From assembly GCF_016920785.2 (NCBI RefSeq), contig NW_024609857.1, forward strand, positions 70,740,252 through 70,804,251: a stretch of DNA of 64,000 bases, read 5' to 3'. The translations under genes and the position numbers were made by a program. The notes beneath the pieces are model-generated. The model made no database searches, was not told the DNA's origin, and saw nothing but the letters and a program-made list of their open reading frames with translations. How positions within the stretch are numbered: the stretch's first letter is position 1; every line of letters begins with the position of its first letter. Below, piece after piece: positions 22,201-34,200 of the stretch. This DNA comes from Ixodes scapularis (taxonomy: Eukaryota > Arthropoda > Arachnida > Ixodida > Ixodidae).

Positions 22201-25200
22201 TTGCGACGCCTAAGCGATTTGAACTGGGCATTCCCATGCCACTCTACTACTTCATTCAGCTGGCTCCATGTGGTGGGACACGACGCAAATTCAAGACGGA
22301 CGTCTTTCAATACGTGGCTGCACTGGATCGCTGGGTGCGTTTGCCAATACAATCTTTGAATTCCATTAACCTATATCTCAGCAACACAACGAGAGCGTAC
22401 AATTTCTGAGTTGAAAATTTTTGGAGGTGATAACACGATTACATCTAAGCAATACACACTACAGCAGCATGTACGTTCACTTTCCTGCTGAACACGCAAG
22501 TATTCAATCAAAGTGAACATCGGAGGAACCCCAGAGAGTTACGAAGCTTAGAATACTATTGCGTCTCAAAATGCGAATTTGGCAGGAACTCTAAGCATGG
22601 CCATTGGCTAATTGTCCCGACGAGCTTCGTGGTTTTCAGGTGTAATCGCATTCTCACTAGGGATTTTAACATTGTTCACATTTACTGTACAATTGCGTGT
22701 TGCGCACTGGAAGTAAACACAGAGGCTTGTTTTAGATCGCATGTCTTCGAGTTTTCAGCGGATATAATCTCGAACATAATATCGTTGTTATCTCTTTTTT
22801 TTTTTTCACAGCCGCTCGTTTATACTGGGTGGCATTTTTCTTTAAGCGTTATGAAGCACAAAGGAAATCAGCGAATGAATTACCGGTGCGGCGGTACGGT
22901 GCTAATTTTTTTATTGACTTTTAATTCTTCTTAGCGGGTCAATGCAAAGGTATGTACGTACCCTTTCCAACAGCAGTAACAGCATACATACCCCGTTATA
23001 TTTACACAAAGTATGTCCCATCTATCTTACTACAGTTCTCGTCAAGAGCCAGTCACCGGCTTTGACAAAAAATTACTGATGGGCAAAATTCAAAGTACAT
23101 TGAATAAATAACACCCCCCCCCCCCCCCCAAAAAAAAAAAAAAAAAAAACGAAAACATTTTTGCAAATGTATGCGGTCTTCGTAGAGACAAGATCCAATG
23201 ATAATTAGCACCTCGACGATAGTCACCGTTTTTATAAAGCAGGGCGTAGCGAGTCCCGAGTATCTTATTACCGACGGCATTGCGGCATTATAGCTGATGA
23301 GAACGCCATAGCACGAATCACGAATCAAGAGCGTGAGCTTAATAAACAACACCATGTGTCTATTATGGCAACAGGGACTGTAGATAAGGCACGTTTTGAC
23401 GTCATTACATTGCTACCGAGCGCATGGCCACTGATTACGGACAGGAGCGGTGCGCCATCGATCATTTCGTGCTGAAACCTGATCAGTGCGCCAGCAAACA
23501 CTGGTGACTCGCTGCCAAAGGCAAAACCTTTTGTCGGCGCAGTCTTGGGTGTTCTAATGATTTGTAAAGAAACAGAAGAAGACGAGGAGGTCTCCTTGGC
23601 CTAGTCGATGTGGTGTTGACATAATCGCACGAATGAGTATGTTCGTTCGTCCAAAGTAGTTCGCAAAAGGTCAAAGTGTTTTCCTCGACCTAGATGGTGA
23701 CTTTTGCTAACTTTCTTGTAGAGTATATATCTGTACGAAGAAAACGTGGCTGTGTATTTTTCTGTCAAACAGGAACAAAGTTGATATTGACGTATGTACA
23801 GCACAATACTTTTATACCTTCACAGCCAAAGAAAAAAAAAATGGAGTAGCAAAATCTTGGCGAGATTTACCAGCGACTCCAAAGCAAGCGACCTTTAACG
23901 ATGTGCAGATAAACAGCACAGCTAATGCCACGCATTTTTTTTTCAGTTCGTTGAATTTGCAGCCTTACACGTTAACGTGAAACGCGCATTTAATGTAAGA
24001 ATTGAAATGAAATTCCGACAGCTTTACCTTTTAATTTAGGTTCAGAATCATCGCGTATTCCCGCACTGCAAAACAACTTCCAAAAACTTGCTTTCTTTGC
24101 ACTTACGGGGGCCCATATCACTTTGTAAAAGCATTGAGTTCTTAGAAGCTTAGGAATTAAAAACAAACAAAAAACTGTTGGGTAATTTGGATCAATATGT
24201 CTGACTGTTGCTGTGTACTACATTCACTGACAACTTAAGAAGCGCAGGGCGTGGCCTGCCGATTTGTCCGACAATATTTTTAATATGCCCGGGCCATAGA
24301 ATTTTGATTTGTCCTTGGGAAGTTCGTCTCTTCGTGCTTTTTTTTTTTTTTTTCTTGAATTCCTCGTATTTAGTACACTTTTCACTTCAGCCCGAAAGTT
24401 TAGCGCTCTTGAATAGTTTTTTTTTATTGCCTATACGCTTAATTGTTTGTACCAGGGGTTGTGACCATCCTTTTTAATCTTAATTAGATTAACTATTTTT
24501 TTTGGCCAGGAGGGACAATTTACTTTTAAACTGATACCAATTTTCTCAATAGTGCAGCTATAAAATGTAGCACTAAAGGGCTCATAAAAAATTCGTAGTT
24601 CGGTATTATTGGAATCGATGTCAGCATTATTATAATATTTTATTTCCTTATGAGGAGCAAATTTGCGCCTAACTGGTAAATATTAATTAAGATGTGCTAC
24701 GAGATGGTTGCTTAGTCCCAGAAGTAATGTAAGGTGATTAAGAACTGTAGATAAGCAAAGATCGGGAATGTTGCTGCATAGATCAGTGACCCTCGTTGGA
24801 TGAGCAATGATTTGGGTAATTAATGATTTCCCTGCCGAATCTGACAGCAGATTCGGCAGGGAAATCATAGAATCATTCGCCATGACCACAGCAAAAAACA
24901 ACGTGTCAAACCATTCCCTCCTGCTGACGAAGACTGAGGTAGAATTTTTAAAATCCGAGGTAACCCTACCACCCTGACTTGCACTTCGCGTTTCTTATCT
25001 TTCCTTCTCTCCCCCTTCTCTCCCCTACTCCTACTGGGTATAGTCGGCTGCTCGCTTTTGAAAGTTTACTCGTCTGTTGCTAGTTGAAAGATGTGGTTGT
25101 GTTGTCCCTGTTTTAATTGTTTTATTCTTTCTTCATCCCTGACTTAAACCAACACGCTCTTCTCCCAAGCTTTTTTTGTTGTTGTTTTTTGTTTGCGCAT

Positions 25201-28200
25201 GATGCCCCATGACGCCTCCAGCTCTCCGTTCGCTTCCCTTCGAGCGCTTGCTCGAGTTGTGAACGAAAATATAGCTAGTCGTTCAAAATACAAACCTGTG
25301 ATTATAATTTAGGACCATTATTCGTTATGCTTGAGTCATTTCCGAGCGAAATTTATATATTTAAATTTTCGCTTTCGTACCCCTTTAGGACGCTAGTTTT
25401 AAAAGCCCGCGTTGAACACAATAAGCTGAAAGTTCGGTTGTAAATACTAGATTTATTGACGATTTGGTCGCAAACATACAAGAGTTTGGCGTTAATAATG
25501 TTGCTACTTTTTTTCTACAGGTGTGGGCAGCACTTTTGTCCTGCCTCTGCATCCTGTCTCTAATGATGGTGGTACCGTATTTGCGGAAACCTAATCGGAT
25601 CACAAGATTTGTGGACTATTTTTTCGAACTCTTTGGAAACATGCTTTTTGAAGGTATTTCACTCAAGGCATTGGTAATAAAGTACATGAGCCTACATTTT
25701 TATTTTTATTTGGCATGAACGAATATATCTTATGATAAAATCGACGAATAATCTGGATAATTATAATATGATAATTTTACGTACATTTTATTCTCCATTT
25801 GATATCTTTCTAGAACCGTCAGAATTATCTCTAGGCTAAGCATTATATTTTTGGGGCTGGTATATAGTGAGACAGTTACAGTCAAGTGCGCGAGGATGAA
25901 TATTCCGTGATTTTTTCGAAAAACCTTCACAGCTACTTTTGCTGATAAACCGGATTCGCTAAGCGTAATCTGTCAATTCGACAGAAAATGAGCGCGCTAC
26001 TTTTGGCTTGTATCCTATACTTGAAAGCCTCCACCTCTGTTTGTTTAATTATTTCAACAGTGTATCTACTTACATATGTCATAAATATTACCAATAGCCG
26101 AGCGTAATACAGCGTAATAAATTTTGTTAATGCTAGGTGAAACAGTCGGCTATTCTGTAGGCCAGTGTATTACGTCTTCAAGAGCTGACACAATTTGTTT
26201 TACACAATGTCTCCTAACGTCAGATTCCGGTATCAAAAGGAGAATAACAAAATCCTGGTTTCGAGGTTTCATAAACGGGAGTTGGAATGCCTGAATTAGC
26301 TGGTTCTGCTCACATCACATCATACGATATGGCGAAAAAGTTGTAAAAATAGAATTCAATTCATTTAAAAAAACTGATTATTAAGAAAATATAGATATCT
26401 CTGGAGTGGAATCCAATTAATTTTATTGTTTGTCAAAAGTGTCTGTTTGTAAAAAAATAAAAAACAAAAAAATCACACACATTTGGAGTTTCCTTTGTTT
26501 GTGATTATCCACTGACACGTTGTATTCTCCAAGAAAAAATTCAGTTTCAAAAAACACCCCACTGTAAGAATCTATATTCGTTTAAAGAAAGAAACCTTGC
26601 ATTCAAAAGCCAACTTCTGAAGGCCAACAAAGTGCTTCGAGAAGTAAAAGCAGCTGTCGGTGACGAACAATAAGTACTTTCTTTTATCGGGGCTCACGTT
26701 TGACTAGCAGGGGTACGGGCGTATAGCTTCACAACCTGCAGAAAACATGCGTGCGACTTGAATTCTTACACAAATATACGACAATAACCGACAAGAGAAA
26801 GGAAACAAAAATTAGAGGTCTGGTTCACGAGATAAGGAGAAAAAAAATCAATTGTCAGTGCTTCCCCAATTCGTTTTTTTTTTTCTTTTTTTTTTCATTT
26901 AACTTTCAATGAAACCGACCGGGGGCTGTTTTGGGGCTCATAGTTGAAAATCAAAAACACGGGACCCTATCATGTTGCGTCACGCGAAGAATCCGTCATA
27001 AAACGATAATCCCACAAATGAGAGAACGGTTGTTCAAACTCCCACCGTCAGTATCTAGTTGAACATATAATGGCAGGTGCACTCAGAAATTGAATTCGGC
27101 TTCAATATTACGTTACCAAGACCTCAAGATATTACAATGACGTCAAGGGATCAAAGGATGGCGTTATGACACCGAGTCTGAGCTTACTCAGGTTCACGGA
27201 AAACTTCCAGCCGCTCTCATGTGGCCTCACATTTTTTTCCCCTGAAATGTACTTTGTGTTGAATCGCAGCTTCACCGGATCCTCCCGAGACGCAGTACGG
27301 ACGCTGGATCAGTTCCATCTGGTGGCTCGCGGTGTTGGTCGTGACGACCGGCTTCACGGGATTTATGAAAGCTAGCATCCTGGTAAAGGATGAAGCCGGT
27401 CGCATGAACACGGTGGAGGACGTCGTGGCGAGACCGAACCTCATCCCTTTTATAATGCGGGGGAGCACATACGAACGACTGTTCAGTGTGAGTACTTAAA
27501 TATCGCTCTTGAGTTTGTCAACTTTCGTAAAATCAATGAACAAAACATAAAATACAGAACAGTTTTATTTTTCAAACTACAATAAAAGAATATATGAATC
27601 TTGCCAGGCATATATATAAAAAATGAGAAAATTTAACGTAATATGAAAATAAAACTCCCTTCAGGTCGCACAAAAACTTTTGTGCAGACCACCACGCTCA
27701 AATGTAGAAGTGACTTTTGTGTAGCACAAACTCTGCGCTTTGGGACAGGGCTTTCACGTGCTGTCCATAGACTCTGCCCGATTCATTATGTCATTTCTTC
27801 GTGTATATTTCTTTCAGATATCGCGTATGATCAAGATTTCTTCATCCGTTTAGTAAAGTTTTTCTTTCCTCGTACCCACTCGAGAAGGAATTGTCCCAAA
27901 TCACCTATGCTGGATTAATGTTCATAAGAGAGAATGTAATTTTTATTTGTTTCAAATTCTAGCGCATCGTACTGGCCCGGATTTTGTTTCATCACTGGCT
28001 TGGTACAAATTTACCTAGGTGTTCCCATCCAGCAAAAAAAAAAAAAAAAAAAAGATAATTGTTGAACAATAGACGAGGATTGTGCCACTTACATTTCGAG
28101 TGGGATTATGGGCGGTACGTAATAATGCCTGTGGATACCATATTATAGTTTTCGACAAGGTGAGAACGGCAGGGAGAAGCTTCAGTATATAGTTTCGATT

Positions 28201-31200
28201 CCAACGCGAGCTTACTGCGTTCGATGAAAGCGTCGGAGTCTCGTGCAGCTCAATCGCGCACGTGCAGCCAAAGCAGAGTGGAAGGCATGAGATGGCGTGA
28301 CGGAGGTCGGACGTTCGAAAAACACGTCCTCCCGTTCTCACTCTGCAAACGACCATAGTACTTTCGCATCACTGTTGGAGGGTATTCCCTTCATAATCCG
28401 TGGATAAAAGCCATGCGACTGAAATTGCCGAGCTCGAGAGTAAGATCACGGCGTCCCAAAGCGCTCCGCTTTGGGACGCCGTGATCTCAAAGCTAGCTGC
28501 CTTGAGATCTACCCACTATCCTTCAATCAGAGCCAATCAGAGCACGGCGTTCTGACGTCGCCGCAACCCCTGCAAAAGAAGCAGACGAACTTGCGCTCCG
28601 CATTTTCTTGGACTGGTGTGTTTTGCCATAGAAAAGAGTGACAGCTACGACCATACGACCCTTGTTTGAAGGTCTTTTTTCTCCATTGCAGTGAAAATAC
28701 CTGTGTATTGTATATATTCTTTACGTTACCATACTCCGTCAGACCGCACACTGAACCGCGGAGCACCCTGCTAGCCATCGAAGGCAATCCAATGCCGTAT
28801 TATTGTCACGTAGCCTTCAGGAGGAGGACGCCGAGGCGCCGAAAACGTAGTCATGTTTTGTGTTCCCAGCACTGGATTGGCTCGGATGGCTGATTGTGTC
28901 TGCTGCGCTTTATTGAAAAATGAACCAGATTATAGTTTTCAGCGCTCTTTAGCGCGAGGACCCAGCAGTTAAATCACTTCAAGTGAGCTGCGCAAATCAA
29001 CGCCCCCTACGTTTGTCAATTCACCGTAGGGAATATTCTGGTCAATGTTTCCCGATTATCCATTTTCCCGCTAAATTTAGCTTTTTCGGAGTTGTTCAGC
29101 AAGAAAAATTTTCGATTTGTGGGTGACGGGCTTCTTAGCGGTTTTCAACTCCATGTTAGCGTTTTTCTTCATTTTTTTTTCTGCCGGACTAAAATGTTCT
29201 TTACTCCACATATATATCAATCATAAATTACTTAATTTCTGCGGTAATTTAGGGTCATAGAATTGCTGTCCTCTCTAACTCTCAAGAAATTTGTCAGTGA
29301 GAATAAGACTTGAGACGTCATTGAAACATGGCGCTAACAGACACCGAAACATGCATTGAACTAATTTATGCGTTTAATATATGCTTTTTTTCAACTTCTG
29401 CCAGATGTAATGGGACCATTGATCTATTAACAAGAATTCAGAAAAATGTGGGCTACAGAGTTCTAAACTTTGTTATTGGTTTCTGGAAGTTAAAGGTAAC
29501 GTCCGACGAGTCAGATGCTTCGTCTATAAAAGAGAACTTACTGTAAAGCACATGCACTTGGACACTAAAGCATTGAAGTGCTACCAAATACTGTACAACA
29601 GGTCGGAATAAATGAGGTGCACTTCGGCAGTTATGGCAAAACCACACACCTAATAACCTCTGGTATGAGAGCATCATGCAGTGCACGTCGTCCTGTATAT
29701 GAAAGCAGTGTGAGTTGAACAGGGGAGGTCCCTTTGAAGGGTTCTTTTGTTAATGTGCTTTTCCTAGTAACAGCAGTAAATAGTATCAAAAAGTCATTTC
29801 TGCCCTGCGCCAGAAATTTAGCGGTTTTTAGAGTTTGTTCGGAATTCTTATTCCGGGTTTTTGATATTAGATTTGGCAACACTGATTAAGCTTACCTAAT
29901 AATATCTTTATTCACCATGTGAGCATAGTGTTAAGCTGAGATAAAAACTGACCAAGCCGCACGACTGGCCCCATGCCTCCCCCCCCCCCCCCCCCCCCCC
30001 CCGAATCCCTTCCTATAGGTAAACAGGAATAGTAAAATTGAAACAAACCACTAGATATCACATAACATACAAAAAGATGCACAGAATACTATACATATTT
30101 TACAACGCACATAGCGTTTTTAAAGAAAAAAATCAATAAAGCGAAACAAAACCACACATTTGCTTACATTGCAAAAAAATTATAATCCCAAGCATAATCC
30201 CAATGTGAAAAAGAAAACGGGAACCGTAAACTTGATTCAAACAAGTCGCTGTTATCTACAGTGAAATTTTATTCATTTTCATTTTGAGCAGATGTCGCCA
30301 CGACCCCTGTACAAACGCCTGTGGCAACAGGTCTTAAAGACTGGAGGCCTTATCAGCGTGCCAGAGGTGCTCAGCCGTCGCGTGTTTGACCTGATGCTCG
30401 AGGAGAAGGCCATGTTCTTCTGCGACCTACTCCTTCTGTACTCCACAATCGCACGAGTCTACCCCGACGGATACGACGGAGAGTTCTACAGGGGTTACGA
30501 CTACGTCATCAACAACGAGTTTACGATGTTTGTCCGCAAGGGGCTCGACCCGCAGGTCAGACAGAAGCTACACGTGAGGTATGAGCTATGGCCGAAAAGT
30601 CGCTACTTATTTCCCTGTTTTAAGGGTGTCGCTCGAAAAAAAACAAGTGGTCAAAAAAAAAAAAAAAAAAAAAAGCGCCTTTCGCGCATTCGATCAAAAG
30701 GAGCGTCAACAAACAACAAACAAGCAACAATATTCCGTTTCAGAATAACTTGGTGAACTGTGGAGGCTAGGGCCCAGCGACCCAATAAAAGCGTCGGGAC
30801 AAGGCACGTGACATTACGTAACGGGAGCAATTGTGTCACTGCGCCAAATGCGGAGCGCGCGGCCCTGAGGAACCGCCTGTCGTCTGCTAGCCAAGAGTCG
30901 TCTGCTCCGAAATCAACCAACTTCAGATGAACGTCCACCGCTGAAGCATTTCCGCCCTCTAGAATAACGAGCAATTCGGGAACAGTTCATGAGACAACCA
31001 TGCGCTCAATTTGGCCTCGAATCTGTGACGGGTGCTAATGCCAGGGCACAGTGCGATGTTTTGAGCGGAAACGGCAGATTGCACGGCTGCGACCGCCGAC
31101 AATCGCCTACGGCCACGGCGCTAAAAGGAGAAAAAAAAACATCTCGGGAGTGGAGACGAATATGCGACGTCACTTTTTAGAGCGCAGCTCTTAGGCGCCC

Positions 31201-34200
31201 GTTTCCGGCTTGAGCGGCGTCGCCGTCGCCGTCAACGTCGCCATCGGCGTAACCGCGCGGTGCATTATGGGTAAATTTCCCCGCTAAATTTTGCGGAAAA
31301 ATTTCCTCGCTAAATTTAGCGGAAAATTTTCCCAGCAAAATTTAGCGGGGAAACATTTCCGCTAAACTTAGCGGGGAAATTTTCCCCTAAATGGGAGGCG
31401 AGCAGGAGAGGACAAGGGGCATAGCCTCCTCTCCGTACCTTCCCTTCCTCCTCCTCAAGAGCTGCGCTCTAATTTGGCGTTAAAGGGGATTGTAAATGTC
31501 TTTTATTTTTTGGTTTAAATAAAATGAAAACCCGTAAATTTGTGATTATTTATCCTTTTCTCTTCGTATCTTCTCGTTAGATATTGAAGCGCGCGAGTTC
31601 TATTGCCGTTAAAAGAAAAAGAAGCATTGAAATACGTCTTTGTCGCGGACAGTGCTGTTGCTGTGGTGGTAACGAGGCCCCCGTGGCCTCGACCATGGAG
31701 TGATATCACGTGCCTCTCTCCGGCGTTCTTATGGGGGGCGGAGGGGGGGGGGGGGGTGCAGCATCCAGAGTTGGCTAAGTTATCGTGAAACGGAGCATAG
31801 GTGAACGCAGAGAAGTCAAGATGACGAGGCAGCCAAGCGCGCGCCAACATTGGCTGAGATCGGGGAGAAACAAAGGCGCGTGGGCGCATACGGACGGTAA
31901 ACAAACGCACAAGGTGACCAAAGAGCTGTAGAACTTGCACGCCGTATGCACCAACTCAACTCCCTGACGTCACGCCACTGCGGTGGCGCTGCTGGCGGCA
32001 CGCATGCTCAGATGCGTCATCTCTTGCAAATCTGGTTCCTGCGCAAGCGCAGTGCCCATACTAGGTCTGGGCAAAGCGAGCTTGTTTGTAAACAGTGTGT
32101 TGGTCTAGACTCCGCTTCACACCAAATTCGAGGACAGGTGTCACTACGATCGAATGGAGCTAAGCACAGCGCGTTCGCTGTCACCGATTAAACGAATCAC
32201 GCATAGTGAATGCGCCCTGATCCTGCATCTTTTTTCCCCGTGCGTTATGGGTTTCACCGGTGATCGAAAACGTTCAAGACAACAAACGCGGTGACGGAGC
32301 ACTTTTGACGCCACTTGATTGGCTCCACCGGATCGTGGTGTCGGCTGCGCACGAACTTATTGAAAAACGGGGGAGATGGATGTGGGGGGTGGCGGTATAT
32401 CGGAGACATTTGCTTCTGTGCGAGTGTAATCCTTACAAAATATGTCTGCAGGTTTAGTTTAGCGTTCGATGTATATATGCAGTTTATCCGTGTTTATTCC
32501 TTTTCTGTTTAAGGCTGTAGTTCATGTATTTGAATGTCTTCTTGCTCAGCACAAATGCAACGTCCCAGTTTCACAGCATCATCGCGTTTAGCGAAACAAA
32601 CTGAAAGTAAAACATGCTGTGAATTGTGAAAAAGTTTAAACGTTATATCGCAAATAAATTTGCCATATTCTGTTTTCACTATGCATAGTGAAAACAGAAA
32701 AACATTTTTATTCAGACACGTCCAACGTGTCTGAATAAAAATGGGCACGCTAGTTTGTGTGAATATTCCTGCTGATTGATTATGGTGTGATGCGGAAAGC
32801 TACACTGGATGTAGCGCAATTCAAACGTGAGACATAAAATGTGGAAAGGAGCGATACCTTGATCTTCCAGGTCCCACCCAGTTTGATAGCACTACGTTTT
32901 AATGATTCGGCTCAAGTTTAGGTTCCCGTAGAAAATTAGTTAGCGAATAAATCGCTTCTGGTCATATTCGGTCGCAACAAAGCATCCATGACCCTAAAGC
33001 AAGGGCCTCAAAACACGCGGCCCGTGACTTTCTGGGACTTAGCCCGCAAGCATCACGCGGCTGCGCAGTGTGAACCTCCGTTCTCGTGTCTCAAGCGCTA
33101 GGAATGGCATGCGCCATGCCATCATGATCAAGTTCGTTTTTTCGAAGTGTGTCTACGCACATAAGTAGTACATGTATTTTACTTTTTTTTTTTTTGTTTA
33201 CACAGAGTTGTTTTTGTTTTTAATCTCTGGTTTCCATCTGTTTCTCGTATTAAACACCTGTATGGCAGTCGCGATACTATGGTAAAAACACGAGTCCCTT
33301 GCTCAAGGACAAACCTTGGCTATAAAACCTCTCGCTCAGCAGGAGCAACTGCTAAAGTGAAAGCTATGAAACCGTGCTTCTAGGCTTCATATGGAAACAT
33401 TAAAATGCGAGTATTATTTTATAATGCTGAGATTAAAAAAATGCCAAGGAAGCAAAACCCTTCGTTAGAAGAAATATCTTTCTCTAGGCGTGGTGAGCTC
33501 GATTAATTCCCGAGGGAATTAAGTGGCAGGGCAATGACAATGCACCCCCATGTTCTATAAAAAAAATATCATGTTCTAGTGGAGGTACCATTTTAAATCT
33601 TGATGTCACATGAGGCATGGACTCTAAGTAGTTGTATATACAAATTAAAGCTAAAATGTCACAGACAAAACGGTAAGTTTATAAAATGCGGAGAGAGCAC
33701 GACGTCAACAGCGTGTACACCAAAGCTTTAAACCCAATTTTCGCGGTCAGCAAAAATTGGTTTCTCAACGTATCGCGCTGATATTTACAACAGAGGTGCA
33801 GCTAGGTGGTAGAATAATGAAGACAAAATATCAACAAATAAACTACCTCGATCAAGAAAAAAAAACTGTTTCCGGTAAACAGCGACATTTCACGGGCGAC
33901 ACAGGCAATGCTCGTTGATTTGGAGACGCTGCCGAAAGATGGCGTGTGCATCGAATGCGCGCGGGACGCGCCAATTCCGGTTTCAATAGCAGGCGATCTA
34001 ACGAAAGTTTTTCGATGCATACGCCATTTGTCGGAAGCATCTCCAAGCCAAGGAACAACGTCTGTGTCGCTCGAAAAATGGCGCCGTAGATAATTGCCCG
34101 AAACAGGTTCTCCTTTATTTCTTTAACGATGTAAGTTCATCCGTTGATATTTTCACTGCACCACCTATCAAATTCGTTGATACTTTGACGTGCACCACCT

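Noticed and set aside
29978..30002. Homopolymer C and G runs as functional G-quadruplex elements
   Set aside because: Single-base homopolymers of uncertain assembled length; no evidence beyond composition.
30292..30756. A separate gene starting at the ATG of 30292
   Set aside because: The ATG directly follows a splice acceptor and the sequence is the S2 part of the receptor; the frame past 30578 is intron.
33852..34093. Similar peptides on opposite strands
   Set aside because: This is explained by the foldback symmetry of the 510-bp element.
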